NCBI GenBank assembly: GCA_018819515.1
Contig: JAHJPX010000006.1
Coordinates: 318,762-382,761, forward strand
DNA: 64,000 bases
Reading direction: 5' to 3'
DNA from: Gammaproteobacteria bacterium
Lineage (GTDB): Bacteria; Pseudomonadota; Gammaproteobacteria; Burkholderiales; Rhodocyclaceae
The notes below the pieces were generated by a model, which was not told where the DNA came from, did no database searches, and saw only the letters and a list, made by a program, of their open reading frames with translations. Positions 7,860 to 16,615 of the stretch are shown here, one piece after another (positions within the stretch are counted from its first letter, which is position 1; every line of letters begins with the position of its first letter). The position numbers were made by a program, and so were the translations under genes.

Positions 7860-8468
7860 ATGAGCGCCAAGCTGGAACGTCTTCGTCAGAAACTTCAGGA
7901 AGTCTTCGGTGACCGCATCGGCGAACCGATGATCAGCCATGGCGAGGTTACGGTGATGGCGCGGGCCGCGAACTACCGTGATGTTGCCCTGGAACTGCGT
8001 GATCACCCGGATTTGAAGTTCGAACAGTTGATCGACCTGTCGGGTATCGACTACTCCGCCGTGGCCGGGCGGGGAGCAGGGGAGCCACGTTTTGCCGCGG
8101 TCAGTCACCTGCTGTCAGTTACTCATAACTGGCGCTTGCGTTTGCGTGTTTTTGCGACTGACGATGCCTCGCCGATCCTGCCGACGCTGACGGGCGTTTG
8201 GCGCGGCGCCAACTGGTATGAGCGTGAAGCGTACGACCTCTACGGAATCGTCTTTGATGGCCATCCCGATCCACGTCGCATTCTCACCGACTACGGGTTC
8301 GTTGGACACCCCTTCCGCAAGGATTTTCCGATCTCCGGGTATGTCGAGATGCGCTACGATCCGGAGCAGCAACGGGTGGTCTATCAGCCGGTCACCATCG
8401 AACCTCGCGAGGTGACGCCCCGCATCGTCCGCGAAGAGGGCTACGGAAAGGCGGACGGGCGTGGCTGA
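7860..8468 (+). CDS. nuoC: NADH-quinone oxidoreductase subunit C
   Basis: 202 aa. It contains the 30-kDa subunit signature in EREAYDLYGIVFDGHPDPRRILTDYGFVGHPFRKDFP near residues 118-155. It is part of the peripheral arm connecting module. nuoC and nuoD are separate genes here rather than the fused nuoCD of enterobacteria. It overlaps nuoD by 8 bp, suggesting translational coupling. Confidence 0.97.
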   Translation: MSAKLERLRQKLQEVFGDRIGEPMISHGEVTVMARAANYRDVALELRDHPDLKFEQLIDLSGIDYSAVAGRGAGEPRFAAVSHLLSVTHNWRLRLRVFATDDASPILPTLTGVWRGANWYEREAYDLYGIVFDGHPDPRRILTDYGFVGHPFRKDFPISGYVEMRYDPEQQRVVYQPVTIEPREVTPRIVREEGYGKADGRG

Positions 8469-9714
8469 GATCAAGAACTATCACCTGAATTTCGGTCCGC
8501 AGCATCCGGCTGCCCACGGTGTTCTGCGCCTGATTCTGGAACTCGATGGCGAAGTCGTCGTCGGTGCCGATCCGCACATCGGTCTCCTGCATCGCGGTAC
8601 CGAGAAACTCGCCGAAACGCGCACCTGGCTTCAGACGGTTCCGTACCTCGATCGTCTCGACTATGTTTCGATGATGTGCAACGAGCACGCCTACTGTCTT
8701 GCGGTCGAGAAGCTGCTCGGTGTCGAGGTTCCGATCCGCGCCCAGTACATCCGGGTGATGATGGATGAGGTCACGCGCATCCTGAACCACCTGCTCAATA
8801 TTGGTACTCACGCGCTCGATATCGGCGCCATGACCATGGTGCTCTACACGTTCCGTGAACGTGAAGACCTGATGGATGTGTATGAGGCCGTCTCCGGTGC
8901 TCGCCTGCACGCAGCCTACTATCGTCCCGGCGGCGTTTACCGCGACCTGCCGGACCGGATGCCGCAGTACCAGACAAATCGCTTCAAGAACGACGCGACC
9001 GTCAAGCGCCTGAATGCCGCCCGCGAAGGATCGGTGCTTGATTTCATCGAAGACTTCACCAATCGCTTCCCTGCTTATGTGGCTGAATACCACACGCTGT
9101 TGACGGATAACCGCATCTGGAAACAGCGCACTGTCGACGTCGGTGTGGTGTCGCCGGAAGATGCGTTGCAACTCTGCTTCACCGGTCCGATGTTGCGCGG
9201 CTCGGGGATTGCATGGGACTTGCGCAAGAAGCAGCCCTACGAAGTCTATGACCGGATGGATTTCGACATCCCGGTCGGTACCAACGGCGATTGCTACGAC
9301 CGTTATCTGGTGCGTATGGAGGAGTTCCTTCAGTCCAACCGGATTGTCAAGCAGTGTGTCGATTGGTTGCGCAAGAACCCCGGCCCGGTCATTTCCGACG
9401 ATCACAAGGTGGCGCCACCGTCGCGTGAAGCGATGAAGGGCAATATGGAGGAGTTGATCCATCACTTCAAGCTGTTCACCGAAGGCATGTATGTGCCGCC
9501 CGGCGAGGTGTACGCGGCCATCGAGCATCCCAAGGGCGAATTCGGTATATGGGCGGTTTCCGACGGCGCCAACAAGCCGTACCGGATCAAGTTGCGCTCG
9601 CCCGGTTTCCCGCATCTGGCGGCGCTGACCGAGATGTGCAAGGGTCATATGATCGCCGACGTGACGGCCATCATCGGCACCATCGACCTCGTCCTTGGCG
9701 ATACGGATAGATAA
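8461..9714 (+). CDS. nuoD: NADH-quinone oxidoreductase subunit D
   Basis: 417 aa, GTG start at 8461 inside the end of nuoC. The N-terminal NFGPQHPAAHGVLRLILELDGE and the following HRGTEKLAE are the 49-kDa subunit signatures; the His and the conserved Tyr form the quinone head-group site. The C-terminus ends with the family string IIGTIDLVLGDTDR. It is followed by an 83-bp GC-rich repeat before nuoE. Confidence 0.97.
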   Translation: MAEIKNYHLNFGPQHPAAHGVLRLILELDGEVVVGADPHIGLLHRGTEKLAETRTWLQTVPYLDRLDYVSMMCNEHAYCLAVEKLLGVEVPIRAQYIRVMMDEVTRILNHLLNIGTHALDIGAMTMVLYTFREREDLMDVYEAVSGARLHAAYYRPGGVYRDLPDRMPQYQTNRFKNDATVKRLNAAREGSVLDFIEDFTNRFPAYVAEYHTLLTDNRIWKQRTVDVGVVSPEDALQLCFTGPMLRGSGIAWDLRKKQPYEVYDRMDFDIPVGTNGDCYDRYLVRMEEFLQSNRIVKQCVDWLRKNPGPVISDDHKVAPPSREAMKGNMEELIHHFKLFTEGMYVPPGEVYAAIEHPKGEFGIWAVSDGANKPYRIKLRSPGFPHLAALTEMCKGHMIADVTAIIGTIDLVLGDTDR

Positions 9715-9719
9715 TGAAT

Positions 9720-9802
9720 ATGGCCCCCCACGCTCGCAGGAACCGCTCGCTGTCCCCCACAAGGGGGTGCACGCCTCCTCGGGGCGGCCCATCGGAGGCA
9801 TG
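9720..9802 (+). repeat. GC-rich intergenic element, copy 1 (nuoD-nuoE)
   Basis: The element starts ATGGCCCCCCACGCTCGC and ends CGGAGGCATG; the final ATG is the first nuoE start codon and GGAGG is its ribosome-binding site. The interior holds CCCCCACAAGGGGG and GGGGCGGCCC, which can fold back on the C-rich start. Copies 2 and 3 at 15537-15619 and 16533-16615 have the same 83-bp span, measured from ATGG to the following gene's ATG. Confidence 0.8.
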
Positions 9803-10276
9803 ATGCTGAGCCAGGAATCATTGACGCGAATCGATCGCGAAGTCGCGAAGTACCCGGCGGGGCAGCGCCAGTCTGCTGTCATGGCGGCCTTGCGTATTGC
9901 CCAGGAAGAAAAAGGCTGGCTGGCCGGCGAGACGATCGAGTTCGTTGCCGGCTATCTCGATATGCCCGCAATCGCAGCCTACGAAGTGGCGAGTTTTTAC
10001 AACATGTACGACCTGCAACCGGTCGGCAAGTACAAGTTGACCGTCTGCACCAATTTGCCGTGCGCGCTGTCCGGTGGCGTGCATGCGGCCGACTATCTTA
10101 AGCAGAAGCTGGGCATCGATTTCAACGAGACCACCTCCGACGGCAAGTTCACCCTGAAAGAGGGCGAATGCATGGGGGCCTGCGGTGACGCGCCGGTGAT
10201 GCTGGTCAACGACGTCCGGATGAAGTGCTTCATGACGCCGGAAGAGATCGAGCGTCTCTTGGAGGAATGCAAGTAA
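9800..10276 (+). CDS. nuoE: NADH-quinone oxidoreductase subunit E
   Basis: 158 aa from ATG 9800 (a second ATG follows at 9803), preceded by GGAGG that belongs to the GC-rich repeat. It is the thioredoxin-like 24-kDa subunit: VCTNLPCALSGG and KEGECMGACGDAPVMLVND give the four cysteines for the [2Fe-2S] cluster N1a. With NuoF it forms the NADH-oxidising tip. It overlaps nuoF by one base (TAATG). Confidence 0.97.
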   Translation: MMLSQESLTRIDREVAKYPAGQRQSAVMAALRIAQEEKGWLAGETIEFVAGYLDMPAIAAYEVASFYNMYDLQPVGKYKLTVCTNLPCALSGGVHAADYLKQKLGIDFNETTSDGKFTLKEGECMGACGDAPVMLVNDVRMKCFMTPEEIERLLEECK

Positions 10277-11628
10277 TGGCCCTCATCGAAGCGATCAATC
10301 CGCTGCTTTCCGTCGGTTGGGGCAAGGGCCCGGATCAGGACAGCAGCTGGGGCATCAAGGACTATGAGGCCCGCGGCGGCTACCAGTCGTTGCGTCGCAT
10401 CCTCGCCGAGAAGATGACACCCGATAAGGTGATAGCCGAAGTGAAGACCGCGGTACTGCGTGGCCGTGGCGGTGCCGGCTTTCCGACCGGCCTCAAGTGG
10501 AGCTTCATGCCCAAGGGGGCGCCGGAAAAGTACATCGTCTGCAATACCGACGAAGGCGAGCCGGGCACCTTCAAGGACCGCGATATCCTGCGCTACGATC
10601 CGCATTCGGTGATCGAGGGCATGATCATCGCCGGCTACGCGGTTGGCGCCGGTTGCGGCTACAACTACGTTCATGGCGAGATATTCGAACTTTACGAGCG
10701 CTTCGAAGACGCCCTGGCCGAAGCGCGTGCCGCCGGCTACCTGGGCAGGAACATCCTCGGTTCCGGCCTCGACTTCGAGCTTTTTGCCCATCAAGGCTGG
10801 GGTGCCTACATTTGCGGCGAGGAATCGGCGCTGCTCGAATCGATCGAAGGCAAGAAGGGGCAGCCGCGCATGAAGCCGCCGTTCCCGGCCAGCTTCGGTC
10901 TATACGGCAAACCGACCACGATCAACAACACCGAGACCTTCGCTTCCGTGCCCTACATTTTCCGCCTCGGCGGCGAGGGCTACCTCAACCTCGGCAAGCC
11001 AAACAACGGCGGCACCAAGCTGTTCTCGGTTTCGGGTCATGTCAATAAGCCGGGCAACTACGAGGTGCCGATGGGCACGCCGTTTGCCAAGCTGCTGGAA
11101 ATGGCCGGGGGCATGCGCGGCGGCCGCAAGCTCAAAGCCGTGATCCCCGGCGGTTCGTCGTCGCCAGTGCTGCCCGCAGACATCATCATGGACTGCACGC
11201 TGGACTACGACTCCATCGCCAAGGCCGGTTCCATGCTTGGCTCTGGCGCCGTTATCGTCATGGACGAGACCGTGTGCATGGTCAAGGCGCTGGAGCGCCT
11301 GTCGTACTTTTACTATGAAGAATCCTGCGGTCAATGCACGCCCTGCCGCGAAGGGACGGGCTGGCTGCACAAGATCGTCCATCGCATCGAGCATGGCCAG
11401 GGCCGGCCCGAGGATCTCGATTTGCTCGGCAACCTGACCGGCAACATCATGGGCCGTACCATCTGCCCGCTCGGCGATGCCGCCTCGATGCCGGTCAATG
11501 GTTTTCTCAAGCACTTCCGGTCGGAGTACGAGTACCACATCGAACACAAGAAGTGCCTGGTGCCGCCTGAAGTACAAAGGGCCGGCAGCACGTTTCATAC
11601 CCGGATGATGGCGGGCGCACCATGCTAG
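10276..11628 (+). CDS. nuoF: NADH-quinone oxidoreductase subunit F (NADH/FMN subunit)
   Basis: 450 aa from ATG 10276, whose first base is the last base of the nuoE stop. The NADH- and FMN-binding glycine-rich stretch GRGGAGFPTGLKWSFMP lies near residue 63, with CNTDEGEPGTFKDRDI after it and GAYICGEESALLESIEG further on. The N3 [4Fe-4S] ligands are in ESCGQCTPCREG and a later Cys in RTICPLGDAA. It takes electrons from NADH. It overlaps nuoG by 7 bp. Confidence 0.97.
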   Translation: MALIEAINPLLSVGWGKGPDQDSSWGIKDYEARGGYQSLRRILAEKMTPDKVIAEVKTAVLRGRGGAGFPTGLKWSFMPKGAPEKYIVCNTDEGEPGTFKDRDILRYDPHSVIEGMIIAGYAVGAGCGYNYVHGEIFELYERFEDALAEARAAGYLGRNILGSGLDFELFAHQGWGAYICGEESALLESIEGKKGQPRMKPPFPASFGLYGKPTTINNTETFASVPYIFRLGGEGYLNLGKPNNGGTKLFSVSGHVNKPGNYEVPMGTPFAKLLEMAGGMRGGRKLKAVIPGGSSSPVLPADIIMDCTLDYDSIAKAGSMLGSGAVIVMDETVCMVKALERLSYFYYEESCGQCTPCREGTGWLHKIVHRIEHGQGRPEDLDLLGNLTGNIMGRTICPLGDAASMPVNGFLKHFRSEYEYHIEHKKCLVPPEVQRAGSTFHTRMMAGAPC

Positions 11629-13943
11629 AGCTCGAGATCGACGGCAAGGCCTTGCAGGTCGAAGAAGGCAGCACGGTGATCGATGCCGCCCATCAGGCAG
11701 GCATCTACATTCCGCACTTCTGCTACCACAAGAAGCTGTCCATCGCGGCGAACTGCCGCATGTGCCTCGTCCAGGTCGAGAAGGCGCCCAAGCCGCTGCC
11801 GGCCTGCGCGACGCCCGTGGCCAACGGCATGAAGGTCTTCACGCACTCGGAGATGGCTGTCAAGGCGCAGAAGGGCGTGATGGAGTTTCTGCTCATCAAC
11901 CATCCGCTCGATTGTCCGATCTGTGATCAGGGCGGCGAGTGCCAATTGCAGGATCTGGCGGTCGGTTACGGCGGCGGCCAGTCCCGTTACCAGGAAGAGA
12001 AGCGGGTGGTGGTCAACAAGAACCTCGGCCCGCTGATCAATACCGACATGACCCGGTGCATCAATTGCACCCGCTGTGTGCGCTTCACGCAGGAGATTGG
12101 TGGCCGCATGGAACTCGGCCAGGCCTTCCGCGGCGACCGCGCCGAGATCATGCCTTTCCTCGGCAACACGGTCGATTCGGAACTTTCCGGCAACATCATC
12201 GATCTCTGCCCGGTTGGCGCCCTGACTTCCAAACCTTTCCGCTTCAGCGCCCGTACCTGGGAACTGGCGCGTCGCCAGTCGGTCAGCCCGCACGACGCCC
12301 TGGGCAGCAACTTGATCGCCCAGGTCAAGCACGACCGCGTCTATCGCGTGCTGCCGTTCGAGAACGAAGATATCAACGAGTGCTGGCTGTCGGACAAGGA
12401 TCGCTTTTCGTACGAAGGACTCAATTCGGAAGAGCGTCTGACCCGGCCGATGATCAAGCAGGGCGGCTTCTGGAAGGAAGTCGAGTGGAATCAGGCCCTC
12501 GACTACGCGGCCCACGCGCTGCGTGATGTCGCCAAGGAACACGGTCCGGCGGCGCTGGGTTCGCTGGTGAGCCCGCACGCCACCCTCGAGGAGATGTACC
12601 TCGCGGGCAAGCTGATGCGCGGCCTGGGCGCCGAGAACATCGACTTCCGCCTGCGGCAGAGCGATTTTTCCGGAGCACGCGCCGGCGCTCCCTGGCTGGG
12701 CATGCGCATCGGCGAACTGAGCAAACTCGACCGTGTGCTGGTCGTCGGCGCATTCCTGCGCAAGGACCAGCCCTTGATCGCCCAGCGCTTGCGCCAGGCG
12801 GCGAAGCGCGGCACTCAGGTTTCGATCGTCCACGCCACGGATGACGACCAGTTGATGCCTGTTTTCGGAAAACTGATCGCCGCGCCGTCGCAGCTTCCCG
12901 AGCGTCTGGCGCAGGTCGTGAAGGCCGTTGCCGAACTCAAGGGTGCCTCGTTCGACATGAAGGTCACGGTTTCTCCGGAGGCGAAGCGTATCGCCGAAAG
13001 TTTGGTATCCGGGCAGGATGTCGGTGTGCTGCTCGGCAACTTCGCGCAACAACACGCCCGAGCGGCGACGCTCAACTGGCTGGCGCAGCAGCTGGCCGAG
13101 CTTCTTGGTTGCCGGTTCGGATTCCTTGGTGAGGCGGCGAACTCCGTCGGTGGCTACGTGGCCAACGCGATTCCCGGTGCGGGCGGACTCGATAGCGGTC
13201 GCATGCTGGCCGAGCCGCGTCGCGCTTACCTCGTATTGGGTGCCGATCCGGAACTCGACTGTGCCGATGGCCATCAGGCGCTGGCGGCGCTCAACCAGGC
13301 GGCCAGCGTCATCGTGCTGTCGCCGTTCAAGTCGGCGATGGCGCTGGAGTATGCCGACGCCATTCTGCCGATTGCTCCGTTCGCCGAAACCTCGGGCACT
13401 TTCGTCAGTACCGAAGGCCGGGTGCAGAGTTTCCAGGCGGTGAATCGTCCCCTTGGCGAGACCCGTCCGGGCTGGAAGGTGCTGCGCGCGCTGGGCAATG
13501 TGCTGCAGCTCGACGGCTTCGACCAGGAAAGCAGCGAAGTCGTTCGTGAGGAAATCCTGGGCGGAAACGGCAAGCCCGCACCGATGGACAATCTGGACAA
13601 CGCCATCAGCGGCGTCGCTGTTGACCTGACTGCCGGTAGCGGTACGGAACGCGTTTCCGACGTCCCCATTTACTTTGCCGATCCGCTGGTGCGTCGTGCG
13701 CCGAGCCTGCAACGAACCCGGGATGCCGCGGTGCCGACAGCGCGCATGAATGCCGCCACGTTGGCCGCGCTGGGCATCGCCGCGGGCGGCCGCGCAAAAG
13801 TCAGCCGTGGCGATACGCCGATAGTGCTCGGCGTCGAGCTCGATGCGGCGGTCCCCGACCATTGCGTACGCATTGCCGCTGGCCACGCGACCACTGTCAA
13901 CCTCGGCGCCATGACCGGCGCGCTCAAAGTGGAACCCGCCTGA
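11622..13943 (+). CDS. nuoG: NADH-quinone oxidoreductase subunit G
   Basis: 773 aa. The N-terminal [2Fe-2S] domain has HFCYHKKLSIAANCRMCLVQVEK with CATPVANG. This is followed by the His/Cys 4Fe-4S motif HPLDCPICDQGGECQLQD and the ferredoxin pair INCTRCVRF with DLCPVGALTSKPF. A long molybdopterin-oxidoreductase-like domain follows, as in all NuoG. Near the C-terminus residues about 725-733 (AKVSRGDTP) are encoded by one copy of a dispersed 25-bp repeat (13796-13820). It overlaps nuoH by 1 base (TGATG). Confidence 0.97.
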   Translation: MLELEIDGKALQVEEGSTVIDAAHQAGIYIPHFCYHKKLSIAANCRMCLVQVEKAPKPLPACATPVANGMKVFTHSEMAVKAQKGVMEFLLINHPLDCPICDQGGECQLQDLAVGYGGGQSRYQEEKRVVVNKNLGPLINTDMTRCINCTRCVRFTQEIGGRMELGQAFRGDRAEIMPFLGNTVDSELSGNIIDLCPVGALTSKPFRFSARTWELARRQSVSPHDALGSNLIAQVKHDRVYRVLPFENEDINECWLSDKDRFSYEGLNSEERLTRPMIKQGGFWKEVEWNQALDYAAHALRDVAKEHGPAALGSLVSPHATLEEMYLAGKLMRGLGAENIDFRLRQSDFSGARAGAPWLGMRIGELSKLDRVLVVGAFLRKDQPLIAQRLRQAAKRGTQVSIVHATDDDQLMPVFGKLIAAPSQLPERLAQVVKAVAELKGASFDMKVTVSPEAKRIAESLVSGQDVGVLLGNFAQQHARAATLNWLAQQLAELLGCRFGFLGEAANSVGGYVANAIPGAGGLDSGRMLAEPRRAYLVLGADPELDCADGHQALAALNQAASVIVLSPFKSAMALEYADAILPIAPFAETSGTFVSTEGRVQSFQAVNRPLGETRPGWKVLRALGNVLQLDGFDQESSEVVREEILGGNGKPAPMDNLDNAISGVAVDLTAGSGTERVSDVPIYFADPLVRRAPSLQRTRDAAVPTARMNAATLAALGIAAGGRAKVSRGDTPIVLGVELDAAVPDHCVRIAAGHATTVNLGAMTGALKVEPA
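13796..13820 (+). repeat. 25-bp dispersed repeat, copy 1 (inside nuoG)
   Basis: Core GTCAGCCGTGGCG with AAAA before it and ATACGCCG after. It is read in frame as KVSRGDTP. The other copies are at 30087-30111, 45031-45055, 57286-57310 and 62069-62093, with a diverged one at 24766-24790. Confidence 0.7.
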
Positions 13944-15034
13944 TGGAATCCTCGGTCCTGCAATTCTTCCAGTGGTTCTGGAATCTGTTCGGCCTGTGGG
14001 ACTGGGTCTGGAGCTGGTTCGAACCGTTCTGGCCGCTGGTCTGGATCATCATCAAGATCGTCGCCATCTTCGTGCCGCTGTTGTTGGGTGTTGCGTATCT
14101 CACTTATGCAGAGCGGCGGGTGATCGGCGCCATGCAGGTGCGGATCGGTCCCAACCGGGTTGGCTGGTGGGGCCTGCTGCAACCGATAGCCGACGGCCTG
14201 AAGCTGTTCCTCAAGGAAGTGATACTGCCGACCAAGGCTGATCCCAGCCTCTTCTTTGTCGCGCCGGCGCTGGCCATGGCGCCGGCCGTTGCGGTTTGGT
14301 CGGTGGTGCCGTTTTTCGACGGTGGCGCGTTGGCCGACGTCAATGCCGGCGTACTGTTCTTGTTGGCAATCACTTCGCTCGGGGTATACGGCATCATCAT
14401 TGCCGGCTGGGCCTCGAACTCGAAATACCCTTTCCTTGGCGCCATGCGCTCGGCTGCGCAGATGGTGTCCTACGAAGTCTCGATGGGACTGGCGCTGGTC
14501 TGCATTCTCATGGTGTCGAACAGTTTGAATCTTTCCGATATCGTGCGCGCGCAGGGGCAGGGCGCCATGACCGACGCCGGAGTCGGGTTCCTTTCGTGGA
14601 ACTGGCTGCCGTTGCTGCCCATGTTCCTCGTCTACCTGATTTCCGGTGTAGCGGAACTCAACCGGGCGCCGTTCGATGTCGTCGAAGGCGAGTCGGAAAT
14701 CGTCGCCGGCCACATGGTCGAGTATTCCGGCATGGCTTTCGCGATGTTCTTCCTCGCCGAATACGCCAACATGATCCTCGTTTCGGCGACGGTTTCGATT
14801 TTCTTCCTCGGTGGCTGGCTGTCGCCTTTCGGTTTCCTGCCAGACGGCATCTTCTGGCTGCTGGCCAAGATGTCGACCATCCTGTTCTTGTTTCTCTGGT
14901 TGCGGGCGACGTTCCCGCGCTTTCGCTACGACCAGATCATGCGCCTGGGCTGGAAAGTGTTCGTGCCTTTGTGCCTGATCTGGATTCCGGTCGTCGGCAT
15001 CTGGATGATGTCGCCCTTCAATATATGGAAGTGA
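13943..15034 (+). CDS. nuoH: NADH-quinone oxidoreductase subunit H
   Basis: 363 aa from ATG 13943, coupled to nuoG. It has eight or more membrane helices. Diagnostic motifs are AERRVIGAMQVRIGPNRVG (first matrix-side loop), GWASNSKYPFLGAMRSAAQMVSYE, and AELNRAPFDVVEGESEIVAGHMVEYSGM. It forms the quinone chamber with NuoB and NuoD. Confidence 0.97.
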   Translation: MESSVLQFFQWFWNLFGLWDWVWSWFEPFWPLVWIIIKIVAIFVPLLLGVAYLTYAERRVIGAMQVRIGPNRVGWWGLLQPIADGLKLFLKEVILPTKADPSLFFVAPALAMAPAVAVWSVVPFFDGGALADVNAGVLFLLAITSLGVYGIIIAGWASNSKYPFLGAMRSAAQMVSYEVSMGLALVCILMVSNSLNLSDIVRAQGQGAMTDAGVGFLSWNWLPLLPMFLVYLISGVAELNRAPFDVVEGESEIVAGHMVEYSGMAFAMFFLAEYANMILVSATVSIFFLGGWLSPFGFLPDGIFWLLAKMSTILFLFLWLRATFPRFRYDQIMRLGWKVFVPLCLIWIPVVGIWMMSPFNIWK

Positions 15035-15043
15035 GCCAAATAA

Positions 15044-15529
15044 ATGGGCGCCCGTGACCTGATCCAAACATTCTCCCTGGGCGAACTCCGCCAGGGACTG
15101 GCAGTGACCTTCCGCTACTTGTTTGCGCCGAAGATCACGATCATGTATCCGGAAGAGAAGACGCCGATGTCGCCGCGCTTCCGGGGGTTGCATGCGTTGC
15201 GTCGCTATCCGAATGGCGAAGAGCGCTGCATTGCCTGCAAACTGTGCGAAGCCGTCTGCCCGGCCATGGCGATCACCATCGAGTCCGCCGAGCGCGAAGA
15301 CGGGAGTCGCCGCACCACCCGCTACGACATCGACCTGACCAAGTGCATCTTCTGCGGCTTCTGCGAAGAAGCCTGCCCGGTCGATGCCATCGTCGAAACG
15401 CACATCCTCGAATATCACGGCGAGGTGCGCGGCGATCTTTACTACACCAAGCAGATGCTGCTCGCCAACGGTGACCGCTACGAAGCCGACATTGCCAAGG
15501 CGCGCGAGCAGGATGCCAAGTTCCGGTAA
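15044..15529 (+). CDS. nuoI: NADH-quinone oxidoreductase subunit I
   Basis: 161 aa. Two ferredoxin-type [4Fe-4S] motifs, CIACKLCEAVCPAMAI and CIFCGFCEEACPVDAI, carry clusters N6a and N6b that pass electrons to N2. The C-terminal EYHGEVRGDLYYTKQMLLANGDRYE is typical. It is followed by the second 83-bp GC-rich element before nuoJ. Confidence 0.97.
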   Translation: MGARDLIQTFSLGELRQGLAVTFRYLFAPKITIMYPEEKTPMSPRFRGLHALRRYPNGEERCIACKLCEAVCPAMAITIESAEREDGSRRTTRYDIDLTKCIFCGFCEEACPVDAIVETHILEYHGEVRGDLYYTKQMLLANGDRYEADIAKAREQDAKFR

Positions 15530-15536
15530 TACAGAT

Positions 15537-15619
15537 ATGGCCCCCCACACTCGCAAACCCGGCTCGTTGCTCCCCACAGGGGGGCGCATGCCTCCTTGGG
15601 GCGGCCCGACGGAGGCATG
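15537..15619 (+). repeat. GC-rich intergenic element, copy 2 (nuoI-nuoJ)
   Basis: It has the same start (ATGGCCCCCCACACTCGC) and end (GGAGGCATG) as copy 1, with CTCCTTGGGGCGGCCC inside. The final ATG at 15617 is the likely nuoJ start. It occupies nearly all of the nuoI-nuoJ gap. Confidence 0.8.
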
Positions 15620-16228
15620 ATGGAACTCAAGACCGTCATCTTTTACGTTTTCGCCCTGATCATGCTGGTTGCGGCGGTGCGCGTCATCACCGCGCGCAAC
15701 CCGGTTCACGCGGTGCTCTTCCTGGTACTGGCGTTCTTCAATGCCGGCGGGTTGTGGCTCACGCTCGACGCCGAGTTTCTCGCCATTGCCCTGGTCATGG
15801 TCTACGTCGGCGCCGTCATGGTGCTGTTCCTGTTCGTGGTCATGATGCTCGACATCGACGCCAAGAGGCTGCGGCAGGGGTTCTGGTCCCATATGCCGCT
15901 GGCGGCGACCCTCGGCGTGCTGATGGCCGGGGAGATGGCGCTCGTGTTGTCGAGCGAGTACTTTGGTTCTGCTTCCTTCTCCGGTCAGACGATGCCCGCC
16001 GATTACAGCAATACCAAGGAATTGGGGCGGCTTCTGTTTACGGACTACGTTTATCCTTTCGAACTCGCCTCGATCATCCTGCTCGTGGCCATCATCGCTG
16101 CCGTGATGCTGACGCTGCGTCATCGCCGGGACGTCAAACACCTCGATCCGGCGAAACAGATTGCCGTCAAGCACACCGACCGTCTTCGGGTCATCCAGAT
16201 GCCGGCGGAAAAGGAGGAGGCGGAATGA
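15617..16228 (+). CDS. nuoJ: NADH-quinone oxidoreductase subunit J
   Basis: 203 aa; start ATG 15617 or 15620, both behind the GGAGG contributed by the repeat. It has five membrane helices. It includes NPVHAVLFLVLAFFNAGGLWL and the pi-bulge helix region ALVMVYVGAVMVLFLFVVMMLD, typical of ND6/NuoJ. It belongs to the membrane arm between NuoH and the antiporter-like subunits. The end overlaps nuoK by ATGA. Confidence 0.96.
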   Translation: MMELKTVIFYVFALIMLVAAVRVITARNPVHAVLFLVLAFFNAGGLWLTLDAEFLAIALVMVYVGAVMVLFLFVVMMLDIDAKRLRQGFWSHMPLAATLGVLMAGEMALVLSSEYFGSASFSGQTMPADYSNTKELGRLLFTDYVYPFELASIILLVAIIAAVMLTLRHRRDVKHLDPAKQIAVKHTDRLRVIQMPAEKEEAE

Positions 16229-16530
16229 TCGCCCTGCATCACTACCTTGTCCTCTCCGCGCTCCTGTTCGCGATCGGCGTGGTCGGCATCTTCCTCAACC
16301 GGAAGAACCTGATCGTGCTGATGATGGCGATCGAGTTGATGCTGTTGGCGGTGAACATGAACTTCGTCGCCTTCTCGCACTACCTCAACGACCTTGCCGG
16401 ACAACTGTTCGTGTTCTTCATCCTGACGGTAGCGGCGGCCGAGGCCGGCATCGGGCTGGCGATCCTGGTCGTGCTGTTCCGCAATCTCTCGACCATCGAT
16501 GTCGACAAACTCGACAGCCTGAAGGGATAA
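16225..16530 (+). CDS. nuoK: NADH-quinone oxidoreductase subunit K
   Basis: 101 aa, the standard length, with three membrane helices. It has the conserved GIFLNRKNLIVLMMAIELMLLAVNMNFVAF containing the membrane Glu of the proton path, and FFILTVAAAEAGIGLAILV with the second Glu. The ATG at 16225 overlaps the nuoJ stop; AGGAGG lies just upstream. Confidence 0.97.
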   Translation: MIALHHYLVLSALLFAIGVVGIFLNRKNLIVLMMAIELMLLAVNMNFVAFSHYLNDLAGQLFVFFILTVAAAEAGIGLAILVVLFRNLSTIDVDKLDSLKG

Positions 16531-16532
16531 GA

Positions 16533-16615
16533 ATGGCCCCCCACGCTTACATTTATTCGCTGCCCGCCACAGGGTGTTCGTCCCCATGGGGCGGCCCGGC
16601 GAGGACGACGGCATG
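16533..16615 (+). repeat. GC-rich intergenic element, copy 3 (nuoK-nuoL)
   Basis: It begins ATGGCCCCCCACGC and contains CATGGGGCGGCCCGGC. It ends at the nuoL start codon (ATG 16613) with GAGGA as ribosome-binding site. It is more diverged than copies 1 and 2 but has the same 83-bp span. Confidence 0.7.

Noticed and set aside
8392..9882. 496-codon minus-strand open frame opposite nuoD
   Set aside because: Shadow of nuoD with no domain pattern.
11625..13886. 753-codon minus-strand open frame opposite nuoG
   Set aside because: Antisense shadow of nuoG, with no recognisable motif and no ribosome-binding site.
13670..16174. 834-codon minus-strand open frame opposite nuoG-nuoJ
   Set aside because: It is antisense to four clear complex I genes; low complexity with many Arg/Gln/Asp/His residues typical of shadow frames in GC-rich DNA.
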